Assembly: GCA_964539305.1 (NCBI GenBank)
Contig: CAZIIM010000019.1
Location: 1-35,072, forward strand
Length of the DNA: 35,072 nt
Origin: CAZNUM01 sp964539305
GTDB lineage: Bacteria; Fidelibacterota; Marinisomatia; Marinisomatales; TCS55
Reading direction: 5' to 3'
Shown here: positions 1 through 7,848 of the stretch, one piece after another
How the letters are laid out: the number at the start of each line of letters is the position of its first letter
How positions within the stretch are numbered: position 1 is the first letter of the stretch
The notes under the pieces: model-generated
Database searches by the model: none
Seen by the model: only the letters and a program-made list of their open reading frames with translations
Told to the model about the DNA's origin: nothing
Position numbers and translations under genes: made by a program

Positions 1-56
1 CCATGAAAAACACGGCCATCTTCCAGGAAAAGGATGGCTGGCCTGCGATTTGACAT
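1..56 (-). CDS. carA: Carbamoyl-phosphate synthase small subunit, N-terminal fragment
   Basis: Read leftwards from an ATG at 56, the first 18 codons give MSNRRPAILFLEDGRVFHG-like sequence. This resembles the conserved opening of CarA, typically AILxLEDGxVFxG, the start of the small-subunit N-terminal domain. CarA supplies ammonia from glutamine to carbamoyl phosphate synthesis for arginine and pyrimidines. The gene leaves the window after these codons, so the glutaminase domain cannot be checked. It is divergent from the M55 peptidase gene, with about 145 bp between the two starts. No strong Shine-Dalgarno is visible. The identification rests on one short motif and is moderately secure. Confidence 0.6.
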   Translation of the reverse strand, partial: MSNRRPAILFLEDGRVFH

Positions 57-200
57 GATGAAATTTGGTCCCATCCAGCACCACAATAAAACCAATTAAA
101 TCAATAATTTGGGAGGGGAAGGAATAATTTGAGCCGAAAGAATTTGACTTTCGTTCATAGATTCTGCCATCAGAATCAGGGATAACAAAGTGGAGTCGAA

Positions 201-1001
201 ATGAAAGTCTACATCAGTGCGGATATGGAAGGCATTACCGGAGTAAACCACTGGAATGAAGTTACCCGGTCGCACCTGGATTATCCGGTCCACCGGAAAC
301 AAATGGGAGCGGAGGTTGCGGCTGCCTGCCAGGGATGTCTGGATGCAGGCGCATCAGAAATCTGGGTGAAAGATGCCCATTCGACGGGCCGGAATATTCT
401 ACCGGAGGATTTGCCTACGGGTACCCATCTCATCAGGGGCTGGAGTGGCCATCCCGCATCCATGGTCCAGGAACTGGATGAATCTTTTGACGCCCTTTTA
501 TTCGTTGGCTACCATTCCAAGGCCGGTTCCGGCGGTAATCCTCTGGCCCATACTATGAATTCATCCAAACTGGAACGACTCTGGATCAACGACCAGGAGA
601 CGTCAGAATTCCTCCTCCACGGTTACTGGGCCGCCACCATGAAAATACCTATTGCCTTGGTCACGGGAGATAAGGCACTGACGGAACACGTGAAAAATAT
701 TAATCCTCATATTGCCACCGTTGCCGTGAAAACGGGGATCGGTGATTCGACGGTGAACATGCACCCGGAGCAAGCTCGGGAAGAAATTAAAACGGCTGCT
801 CTGTCAACCTTATCTGGTCCTTTGAATAACTGTATATTGGATCTCCCGGATGAATTCGAAATCCGTCTTCGGTTTCTGAACCCTCGGGATGCTTACCGGG
901 CCAGTTTTTATCCCGGCTGCGAAAAAGTTGACGATAAGACAGTCCTGTTTCAAACCAATGATTATTTTGAGGTATTACGTACAATTAAATTTATTCTTTA
1001 G
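201..1001 (+). CDS. dppA: M55-family D-aminopeptidase (DppA-like)
   Basis: This 266-residue protein opens with MKVYISADMEGITGV, the signature start of peptidase family M55. In that family the DxEG residues bind the zinc pair. Further family features are KDAHSTGRNI near residue 60, GYHSKAG near residue 105 and H-T-M-N near residue 117. M55 enzymes such as Bacillus DppA are cytoplasmic zinc D-aminopeptidases that release N-terminal D-amino acids from peptides, probably in cell-wall peptide recycling. Length is normal for the family. A GGAG at about 192 supports the ATG at 201. It stands alone, divergent from carA, with about 115 bp before the next gene. Family assignment is firm; the exact substrate is not known. 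Confidence 0.9.
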   Translation: MKVYISADMEGITGVNHWNEVTRSHLDYPVHRKQMGAEVAAACQGCLDAGASEIWVKDAHSTGRNILPEDLPTGTHLIRGWSGHPASMVQELDESFDALLFVGYHSKAGSGGNPLAHTMNSSKLERLWINDQETSEFLLHGYWAATMKIPIALVTGDKALTEHVKNINPHIATVAVKTGIGDSTVNMHPEQAREEIKTAALSTLSGPLNNCILDLPDEFEIRLRFLNPRDAYRASFYPGCEKVDDKTVLFQTNDYFEVLRTIKFIL

Positions 1002-1056
1002 CTGATTTCAGTTTTTTCTTTTAGTTGAAATACTTCCTTGCTGTTAATGGATGGCG

Positions 1057-1093
1057 ATCATTAATTTGCGTATAATTGTGAAAATCATTAATT
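1057..1093. promoter_or_regulatory. Direct repeat ATCATTAATT around a -10-like box
   Basis: The 10-mer ATCATTAATT occurs at 1057-1066 and again at 1084-1093, flanking a perfect TATAAT at 1071-1076. No good -35 box sits at the usual distance. The layout, just upstream of a regulator gene starting at 1116, would suit an autoregulated promoter with a direct-repeat operator. This is inference from pattern only. Confidence 0.35.
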
Positions 1094-1115
1094 CTGTGAA
1101 TACACGGCCCTCCCT

Positions 1116-1724
1116 GTGAATAAACCCAGGAAATATTTTACCACCGGTGATATTGCACGCTACTGTGAAGTAGATGTCAATACGGTAAAAAACTGGATTA
1201 AACATGGGCAGTTACAGGCGTTTACGACCCCTTCCGGGCACTACCGGATCGCCCGGGATGCCTTCATTAATTTCATCAATAAGCAGGGTTTTATCTATGA
1301 AGCGGAATTTTTCGGGGATGACTCCAACGGTCCCGATGTACTGATCATTGACGACGACAGTAAACATGGGGATCGGATTGTCTATGCCCTGAACAGCCAT
1401 TATCAGAACCTGAAATTTGAAGTGGTTTCCAATGGGTTTGATGGGTACACCCGCCTTCAGGATTCCCAGCCAAAGATTGTGCTGCTTGATCTGGTGATGA
1501 ACGGGATTAATGGATTAGAGTTTCTACGCATTTTGCGTTCCAATGAGCGGATGAAACATATTCATGTGGTCGTTTTGTCTGCCCACAGGACGGAAAAATT
1601 TAACAAGGAACTAAAGGAATTAGGTGTGGTGGATATTTTGGAAAAACCAGTAGATAAAAATAGGTTATTTGAAACGATGGACGCCTATTTAAGCAAAACA
1701 GTCCCTAACGTGGTGCATAATTGA
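1116..1724 (+). CDS. HTH (MerR/excisionase-type)-receiver fusion regulator
   Basis: The 202-residue product has two parts. Residues ~5-55 form a MerR/excisionase-type DNA-binding domain (FTTGDIARYCEVDVNTVKNW followed by a wing with SGHYRI). Residues ~73-195 form a response-regulator receiver domain: acidic pair in VLIIDDDSKH, phospho-acceptor Asp in VLLDLVMNG, a Ser switch residue in VVLSAHR and the conserved Lys in EKPVDK. All key receiver residues are present, so phosphorylation is plausible. Most response regulators carry the output domain at the C-terminus, so this order is uncommon. The start codon is GTG. It sits 24 bp upstream of the ExeA-like ATPase gene and heads the pilus cluster, so it may regulate it. 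No kinase is adjacent. Confidence 0.85.
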   Translation: MNKPRKYFTTGDIARYCEVDVNTVKNWIKHGQLQAFTTPSGHYRIARDAFINFINKQGFIYEAEFFGDDSNGPDVLIIDDDSKHGDRIVYALNSHYQNLKFEVVSNGFDGYTRLQDSQPKIVLLDLVMNGINGLEFLRILRSNERMKHIHVVVLSAHRTEKFNKELKELGVVDILEKPVDKNRLFETMDAYLSKTVPNVVHN

Positions 1725-1748
1725 TATTGAGAATGTTGTAGAGCAATC

Positions 1749-2573
1749 ATGAATTATTACGAAATCCTCGGACTACAGAAGGAGCCCTTTTCCATGGCTC
1801 CCGACCCTGAATTTTTTTACCACTCCAAGAGTCACGGTGAATGCTTGAATCGTCTGGAAATATCTCTCCGCCTTAATCGGGGTCTAAATGTGGTGATTGG
1901 GGGCGTGGGAATCGGAAAAACAACACTCTCACGACTGTTGTTGGGTCGGTTTGTGGAATTCGGACGGGACTACAAGTTCTTCCTGATCCTGGACCCCACG
2001 TGGAAAAATACCCAGGAATTCCTGGTCTACCTTCAGAAACTGTTCGGTATTAAAGGTCCTGAAACCTACCAGGCGGAAATGATGGACCGGATCGAACATT
2101 TTCTCATTGACAATTCCCTGAATTCCAAACGTCAGATTGTCCTGGTCATTGATGAAGGTCAGAAAATGGGCTCGGCCCAGATTGAAATTATCCGGACATT
2201 GCTCAATTTTGAAACCAATGACCAAAAACTGATTCAGGTCATCATCTTTGCCCAGCCCGAGTTTCAGGAGTTGCTGGATAAACATGAAAATTTTAAGGAC
2301 CGGATTGCTTTCGGGTATTTCATCAAACCGATGGAGAAGGAAGACACGATCCAGTTTATCAATCATCGGCTGGCCGTGGCGGGGGATAAGGATGGCAGTC
2401 TATTCACGGAGGAAGCGAAAGAGATCATTCACGAACAAACCATGGGTTTTCCTCGGAAAGTGGTGGTACTTTGCCACACTCTGATCATTGATATGCTTGT
2501 CCAGGACAAAAAGTGTGTGGATGCCAATCTGGCTTTTGAGCGTTTTAAATCATCTGAATTCAATAATGACTGA
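1749..2573 (+). CDS. ExeA/GspA-type AAA ATPase
   Basis: The opening, MNYYEILGLQKEPFSMAPDP, is the standard start of the ExeA/GspA/TniB-like ATPase group. Walker A is GVGIGKTT at residues ~52-59. Walker B is IVLVIDEGQKM near residue 135. A sensor-like FAQPEF and a lid domain follow. ExeA of Aeromonas is an inner-membrane ATPase that, with ExeB, lets the type II secretin pass peptidoglycan; it also carries a membrane segment and a peptidoglycan-binding domain. This 274-residue version has only the cytosolic ATPase part. The stop overlaps the start of the PilM-PilN gene by 8 bp, so they are translationally coupled. A role in secretin assembly is inferred from context. Confidence 0.82.
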   Translation: MNYYEILGLQKEPFSMAPDPEFFYHSKSHGECLNRLEISLRLNRGLNVVIGGVGIGKTTLSRLLLGRFVEFGRDYKFFLILDPTWKNTQEFLVYLQKLFGIKGPETYQAEMMDRIEHFLIDNSLNSKRQIVLVIDEGQKMGSAQIEIIRTLLNFETNDQKLIQVIIFAQPEFQELLDKHENFKDRIAFGYFIKPMEKEDTIQFINHRLAVAGDKDGSLFTEEAKEIIHEQTMGFPRKVVVLCHTLIIDMLVQDKKCVDANLAFERFKSSEFNND

Positions 2574-4938
2574 TCCAAAAGAAAAAGAATCCGATCTCGC
2601 GACGAACCGGTTGCTGGACCTGCTCCGTTCTCAACAGGTAGAGACAAAACCTCCGCCGTCAAAATCTGAGGAAACAGAAAAGGCAGAGGCAAAGGAAGAA
2701 GCCAAGGCGGAGCCGGAGAAGAAAACCGCGCCTGCTGCGGAGGCTGAAAAACCAGCTACCGAGGAAGGTGATTCCACGGCGAAATCCATTCTGAAAGCTC
2801 TGGAGCATATCCAGGGCGATGAAAAGCCGGCCGCCCAGGAGGAAAAGAAGAAAGAGGAAAAGACGGAATCCAAACCTGCGGTTGAAAAAAAGGAAGCTCC
2901 TGCTCCAAAACAAGAGCAGCCGACGAAGGAAGAAAAGAAACCGGCCAAGTCAGATGAAAAACCCCAGGAAACTCAAAAACAAACCGATCAAGCCAAACCC
3001 AGTGTCGAAGAACTGATTAAAAAAGTTCCTAAGGCCACCGGGTCTTCCATTTCGAAATCCTCCATCGAAATAAAGCGGGGCAAACAGGAAGCACCCCATT
3101 CCCAGGAACTGTTGAAACAGATTCAAAAGCCCAAGGCGAAACCGGAACCAGAACAGGAACCGGAAATTCCACCGGTACCGTTCGATGAATCCCTGTTTTC
3201 CACGCTCCCGGAACAGGTGGATGGGAAAAAATTTGATATTGACAGTTATGTCTCCACTTTTTTCCAGTTGTTTAATGAATCCCGACACAAAATTGCGATT
3301 CATTACGGAAAAAATTATTTACGCCTGCTGTACCTGAAATCCGATCTGAATCACGTCAACGTTAAAAATCAGGTTTTATTCAATTTGCCTTATAAGACTG
3401 AAGAGAAAACCATTGAGAAGATGGATGAATTAATCCTGTACGTCCTGGATACCTACGTGGATAAAAAGATTAAAAAAACCGCCTATGGCGCCCTGTATTC
3501 CTCTGAAGGAAATCCTAAGACACATATTCTGCAGACTCCCGAACTGAAGGACAGTGAGCTGAAGGATGTGATCGAGTGGAACGCCAAGAAGAACATGGGC
3601 TATAACCCGGATGTCAATGTTCTGTCCTGGGAAGTTCTGGCAGGAGGGGAAGATGGGACCAAGCGGAATATTGTCCTGGGACTCAAGGATCAGGCCACCC
3701 TGAAAAAGGAAACCACCCTTTTCCATAAAAGTAATTTAAAACTCAGGCTGGTTTCTACAATCCCGATCCTGTTGTGGCGCTTATTTGTTCAGAATTATCC
3801 GGACCGGAAAGAGGGCTGCTATGTATTGATTCATATTGGTGCTAATGTGACCACCCTGGCAGTTGTTAAGGATCAACAGTTGGTCTTCAATCGGGAAATA
3901 TCGGTGGGTGGCGAAGATTTCCATACGGCTGCCATGCAACGCATCGTTCTAGGGGATGAGGCCATTCGGATTGATGCGGATATGGCCAAGGAATATTTAA
4001 GGGATTATGGGATTCCGGATCAGAAAGCCGGCTTGATTAAAGGTACGCGGATCAGCCTCTATAAATTATCCATATTCCTGCGACCGGTCTTGGAACGGAT
4101 TACCCGTGAACTGGAACGGTCATTGAATTATTTCAAAAAGGATAATCCAACCTTGGAATGGCAGGAACTGCTGTTCTGCGGGATTGGATCTACATTTCCG
4201 AACCTGGTGAAAACCCTGGGCCAGAATCTGAATGCCCAAGTAGGTCTGTTGAACCCAATCAGAACGGGGCGGTATGTCTCCGGTGAAACGGCCCTGCGCC
4301 CGGATAAATCGGTTCTGGACTATGCGTTGAATTTTGCTCTCGCTACCAAAGGGGCTGAAAAAATAAATCTCCTGCCCCAGAAGCTCATTAACAATTACAA
4401 ATATATTTTCCTGTCCAAAGTGGCCATGGTCCTGACCCTGTTTTTCCTGCCCTATTTTGGTTCTACAGCATATCTGGCCAATAAGGAGCTGGAAGATCTG
4501 GGGAAAAATATTGAAATGCGGACAAGACAGTGGAACAATGTTTCTGGTAAGGTGGATGAATATTTCAAAATCATTAATGACATCGGAATCCTGAACAATT
4601 ACCGGAAGTTTTTAAAGAACGATCGCATTCACTCCAATAATCAACTCAAACTCCTGAAGCTTTTTTCTTCCCTGGCACCGGAAAATATTGAACTGACATC
4701 ATTGGCTTTTACCAAGGAAGTGATTTCCTCGGATGCCAGTGGCCAGCAGACTTACGGGAATAAATTATCGATTCGCGGTTTTGTCCAGGCCGATCCATCC
4801 GTAGCTGACATTCATTTGACCAACTATCGGATGAAACTAGAAACGCTGCCGTTCATTCACGATGTGGATATGATCATGGATGATATGAGTCGACCGGAAG
4901 AGGGAAAATTATTTTTCAACCTGTCATTGAGGTTCTGA
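2566..4938 (+). CDS. PilM-PilN fusion, pilus inner-membrane platform protein
   Basis: The start is taken at the ATG at 2566 (MTDPKEKESD), which overlaps the previous stop; an in-frame ATG 26 codons upstream would lie deep inside that gene. The product is 790 residues. Residues 1-~225 are a Lys/Glu/Ala/Pro-rich, probably disordered region. Residues ~240-590 resemble the actin-like fold of PilM, but the two phosphate-loop motifs read IAIHYG (~244) and LIHIG (~420), where DIG-type sequences are expected. At residues 600-604 comes INLLP, the motif by which free PilN docks on PilM, then a transmembrane segment (~613-635), a coiled coil and a PilN-like periplasmic ferredoxin-like part. It therefore joins two normally separate proteins, in a layout like GspL. 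PilO follows 6 bp later. Confidence 0.85.
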   Translation: MTDPKEKESDLATNRLLDLLRSQQVETKPPPSKSEETEKAEAKEEAKAEPEKKTAPAAEAEKPATEEGDSTAKSILKALEHIQGDEKPAAQEEKKKEEKTESKPAVEKKEAPAPKQEQPTKEEKKPAKSDEKPQETQKQTDQAKPSVEELIKKVPKATGSSISKSSIEIKRGKQEAPHSQELLKQIQKPKAKPEPEQEPEIPPVPFDESLFSTLPEQVDGKKFDIDSYVSTFFQLFNESRHKIAIHYGKNYLRLLYLKSDLNHVNVKNQVLFNLPYKTEEKTIEKMDELILYVLDTYVDKKIKKTAYGALYSSEGNPKTHILQTPELKDSELKDVIEWNAKKNMGYNPDVNVLSWEVLAGGEDGTKRNIVLGLKDQATLKKETTLFHKSNLKLRLVSTIPILLWRLFVQNYPDRKEGCYVLIHIGANVTTLAVVKDQQLVFNREISVGGEDFHTAAMQRIVLGDEAIRIDADMAKEYLRDYGIPDQKAGLIKGTRISLYKLSIFLRPVLERITRELERSLNYFKKDNPTLEWQELLFCGIGSTFPNLVKTLGQNLNAQVGLLNPIRTGRYVSGETALRPDKSVLDYALNFALATKGAEKINLLPQKLINNYKYIFLSKVAMVLTLFFLPYFGSTAYLANKELEDLGKNIEMRTRQWNNVSGKVDEYFKIINDIGILNNYRKFLKNDRIHSNNQLKLLKLFSSLAPENIELTSLAFTKEVISSDASGQQTYGNKLSIRGFVQADPSVADIHLTNYRMKLETLPFIHDVDMIMDDMSRPEEGKLFFNLSLRF

Positions 4939-4944
4939 CCTGGT

Positions 4945-5520
4945 ATGCATAATAAAACCATCTTTTTCGGTCTAATCGCCCTGATTGTGCTCACGGGAGC
5001 CTGGTGGGGGTACTATACATTTTATGTGGTGGGTGAAGAAATCAGTCAGAAGGAAGCTCAGCTGGAAAAACTGGATGAAAAATTTGAGGAAATTGCCCAG
5101 ATCAGCGAAAGTTACGATGTGATTAAACAGCGGTTCGAACAGATTGAAAGTAATTTTGACACGTTGAAAAACGTGCTCCCCAACCGAGATTCTTTCGTGA
5201 AGGTTCTGGAAGAAATTCGGCATGTCGCTGATAAACAGAAAATCAAGGTGATTTCCCTCTCCCCGCTTTTGGATGATACTTTCCCGGCCATCAAGACAAA
5301 TCTGAATTTCACAGAAAAGCACATTGAGCGTTACCCGATTCAGATGCGTATTATGGGGGACTATCTGACCATTGGAAAATTTTTAGAAGAGGTGACCGCA
5401 ATACCCGGCGTAGTGAATATTGCCCGGGTAGCTCTGGACACGGATCTGGATGAAGGCGGAACTCTGGCCTGTGACCTCATGTTGTACACCTATATGTTCC
5501 TGGAAAAAGTAAAGATCTGA
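4945..5520 (+). CDS. pilO: Type IV pilus alignment protein PilO
   Basis: The 191-residue protein has an N-terminal membrane anchor (~residues 5-28), a coiled-coil stretch rich in E, K and Q (~33-75), then the segment LKNVLPNRDSFVKVLEEI and a compact C-terminal region with an ISLSPLL strand. This is the layout of PilO, which dimerises with PilN in the periplasm and connects the motor complex to PilP and the secretin. Length is near that of known PilO proteins (about 200). It lies between the PilM-PilN fusion and the PilP-like gene with spacings of 6 and 1 bp, in the canonical pilMNOPQ order. Sequence similarity in this family is low, so context carries much of the call. Confidence 0.88.
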   Translation: MHNKTIFFGLIALIVLTGAWWGYYTFYVVGEEISQKEAQLEKLDEKFEEIAQISESYDVIKQRFEQIESNFDTLKNVLPNRDSFVKVLEEIRHVADKQKIKVISLSPLLDDTFPAIKTNLNFTEKHIERYPIQMRIMGDYLTIGKFLEEVTAIPGVVNIARVALDTDLDEGGTLACDLMLYTYMFLEKVKI

Positions 5521-5521
5521 T

Positions 5522-6019
5522 ATGCAAAAACTGGAAAAAAGACAAATCGTCCTGCTGGCCGTTCTGGGTGTCGTCCTGGCCTATTATTTTATTGATCGCG
5601 GATATTTTTCCACGGAAGCGATCGTTGAGGGTGTCCAGAAATTGACGGAAGTACCTACCAAGACTCCGGTACAGGAACCTGTGGCTGAACCACAGGACTT
5701 TACGCAGCTGGCGGCTATGGAAATCGACTGGGATGGGGAGTGGAAGCAGGATCCTTTTTACTACGCGCCGCCTGGTTCTCTACAGGAAAATTCCAAGGGA
5801 TTGCTGAATCAGTTATTTGGGAGTAACAACCCGGCAGCTGCCTCCGGATTCGAGATATCGGGTATTTCGTGGCACGGGAATACGGGGTATGCAATTATTA
5901 ACGGTGAACCGGTAACAGAAGGGCAAGCCATAGGGGGTTATACCGTGGAAAAAATAGCCTTTAATTATGCCATTCTTACCCAGGGTAAACAAACAATAAG
6001 ATTAACCTTAAAGAATTGA
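5522..6019 (+). CDS. pilP: PilP/GspC-like pilus assembly protein
   Basis: The 165-residue protein has a short cytoplasmic start, one transmembrane helix (IVLLAVLGVVLAYYFI, ~residues 9-24), a Pro/Glu/Thr-rich linker and a small β-rich C-terminal domain. That domain (ISGISWHGNTGYAIINGEPV and the following VEKIAFNYAILTQG) is typical of the homology region shared by PilP and GspC, which binds the secretin N0 domain. Classical PilP is a lipoprotein. Here no lipobox is visible and the membrane helix takes its place, as in GspC. Its stop overlaps the secretin start by 4 bp. The position in the pilMNOPQ order makes the role clear even though sequence conservation is low. Confidence 0.82.
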   Translation: MQKLEKRQIVLLAVLGVVLAYYFIDRGYFSTEAIVEGVQKLTEVPTKTPVQEPVAEPQDFTQLAAMEIDWDGEWKQDPFYYAPPGSLQENSKGLLNQLFGSNNPAAASGFEISGISWHGNTGYAIINGEPVTEGQAIGGYTVEKIAFNYAILTQGKQTIRLTLKN

Positions 6020-7830
6020 GTCACCTTTTGAAAAGAATGATTGTCATTTGGGCGTTAGCCTGGTTATTCCTGGCGGTGGGTACAGCCCAGGAGATTCAGA
6101 AAATAACCACCTTTGAGGGGAAAGATGAGATGGGGGTCATTATCTTCCTGTCAGACCAAATTGAATATGAAGAAATTGTAACTCAATCACCCCCCCAGTT
6201 AAAAATTAAGTTTCCCAAAGCGACTTTTCCCCAGCAGTATTACACCAAACATATCAGTTTGCCACCGCTGTACCGGATTGATGCTGCTGAACGGCGTATT
6301 GATCCAGGGTACACGGAGGTGACACTCCAGTTTTCGGATTTACCGGAATACAACGTCGAATCTCCCGAGGGGAACCGGGTTATTATTTCCTGGCGTCCCA
6401 AACAGGAAGATGTGAAGCGCCGGACGAAAGCACGGCGAATTTCCATGTTTGAAACGACCGTTTCCCTGAATTTCCGGAATGCTGATCTGCAGGAAATTCT
6501 ACGCCTGCTGGCTGTTCAGAATAATCTGAACGTTATTGCCAGTGATGATGTTAAAGGAAAGGTCACCGTTACACTGAATGACGTTACCCTTGGGGCGGCC
6601 CTGGACGCTATTTTAAAAGTAAACGGATATGACTGGTTTCTTCAGGAAAACATTGTAGTCGTGAAACCAACGGATTTTGAAATGAGCGGGGAACTAGAAA
6701 CACGGGTCTATAAGCTGGAGTATGCGGATGCCAGCGCTGTGAGTACTGCGATTATTAATGTTCTGACCCCTAAAGGGAAATTGCAGGTCTTTTCGCCCGT
6801 ATCAAAAGGCGGATTTGTTGGTGGAGGTGGTATCACGGGTGCCACTGGACAGGGGACCGCAGCTACTGGAGGGGCAGCCGCCGGAGGCCTGGGCGGACTT
6901 CTGGGTTCATTTGGTGGTGGTGCCACCACCGGGGCAGTTTCACCTACTGCCGCAGGTGGAACGACCGGTGCTGCCGGTGTCACTGGAGGGGCTGGTGGCG
7001 GATTAGGTATTCCGGCTGCCGACCATTTGCTGGTTACCGACGTTTACTGGAATTTTGACCGGATTGAAGAAGTGATATATAAACTGGATAAGCGAATCCC
7101 CCAGATCAACATTTCTGTAAAGTTTGTTGAGACGAAACTGAGTCTGGATGAACGACTGGGGATTAACTGGAATATGCGCAGCACGCTCTCCGGCATTACT
7201 CCACGGGATGCCACCACGACAGGTGCGGCACAGGACGCTATGGAACTGGGTGGAGGATTGAAATTCGGCAACAACAATCTGAAGATTGCTACCTTGAGCC
7301 TTCCTATGTTTACAAGTCTGCTGGAGATTCTTTCAACCGACGACGACACCCGGCTGATCCAGGAACCGCAGGTCACCACTTTCGACAATACCCTGGCTAC
7401 CGTGTCGGTCGGGACATCCTATCCGATTTTAGTTCCCAGTGCTGAGGGGGGGCTGGCTGGAACGCAACCACCTACATTTCAGGACGAGGAAGTAAATATT
7501 GAATTGAGCGTTCAACCCCGTATCAACGAAGACCGGTTTATTTCCATGACCATTAACACAACGGTTCAAGCATTGGTGGGGATGGCAGGACCCGACGCGG
7601 ATCGCCCGATCATCTCTGAACGAACAGCGAAAACCCAGATAATGGTTGATAATAGTGAAACCTTGTTGATCGGGGGGCTGATTTTTGACCAGCAAATTGA
7701 AAGCCAGACCAAAGTTCCGGTGCTGGGCGACATTCCGCTCATTAAAGGATTTTTCAAACATACGACCACAAAGACGGAACAGCGGGAGTTATTGATCTTC
7801 ATTACACCAACGATTGTAAAATTAGATTAG
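6016..7830 (+). CDS. pilQ: Type IV pilus secretin PilQ
   Basis: This 604-residue outer-membrane channel protein begins at a TTG overlapping the previous stop; an internal ATG at 6037 is an alternative. A signal peptide ends near AVGTAQE. Residues ~27-125 look like an AMIN domain, which binds peptidoglycan. Residues ~148-218 (VSLNFRNADLQEILRLLAVQ) are the secretin/TonB short N-terminal domain, and ~226-360 an N1-type domain interrupted by a glycine-rich insert (~270-335). The remainder is the secretin barrel, with the family's closing motifs VPVLGDIPLIKGFF and LLIFITPTIV. It forms the gated pore through which the pilus leaves the cell. The gene closes the alignment-complex block; pilT starts 18 bp later behind a TTAGGAG ribosome-binding site. 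Confidence 0.95.
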   Translation: MSHLLKRMIVIWALAWLFLAVGTAQEIQKITTFEGKDEMGVIIFLSDQIEYEEIVTQSPPQLKIKFPKATFPQQYYTKHISLPPLYRIDAAERRIDPGYTEVTLQFSDLPEYNVESPEGNRVIISWRPKQEDVKRRTKARRISMFETTVSLNFRNADLQEILRLLAVQNNLNVIASDDVKGKVTVTLNDVTLGAALDAILKVNGYDWFLQENIVVVKPTDFEMSGELETRVYKLEYADASAVSTAIINVLTPKGKLQVFSPVSKGGFVGGGGITGATGQGTAATGGAAAGGLGGLLGSFGGGATTGAVSPTAAGGTTGAAGVTGGAGGGLGIPAADHLLVTDVYWNFDRIEEVIYKLDKRIPQINISVKFVETKLSLDERLGINWNMRSTLSGITPRDATTTGAAQDAMELGGGLKFGNNNLKIATLSLPMFTSLLEILSTDDDTRLIQEPQVTTFDNTLATVSVGTSYPILVPSAEGGLAGTQPPTFQDEEVNIELSVQPRINEDRFISMTINTTVQALVGMAGPDADRPIISERTAKTQIMVDNSETLLIGGLIFDQQIESQTKVPVLGDIPLIKGFFKHTTTKTEQRELLIFITPTIVKLD

Positions 7831-7848
7831 GAGTAGAGCAGGATACCC

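Noticed and set aside
50..78. TTGACA at 50-55 as the promoter of the M55 gene
   Set aside because: No -10 box lies at the right distance, and the hexamer overlaps the carA start codon.
1002..1022. CTGATTTCAG followed by T-runs as a terminator of the M55 gene
   Set aside because: The stem is only 4 bp with a 2-nt loop, too weak to call.
2488..2565. In-frame extension of the PilM-PilN protein from an ATG at 2488
   Set aside because: It lies wholly inside the ExeA-like gene in another frame. The ATG at 2566 overlaps that gene's stop and gives a natural hydrophilic start.
2631..2948. Minus-strand Phe/Ser/Ala-rich frames opposite the Lys/Glu-rich N-terminus
   Set aside because: They mirror AAG/GAA-rich coding sequence; composition alone explains the open frames.
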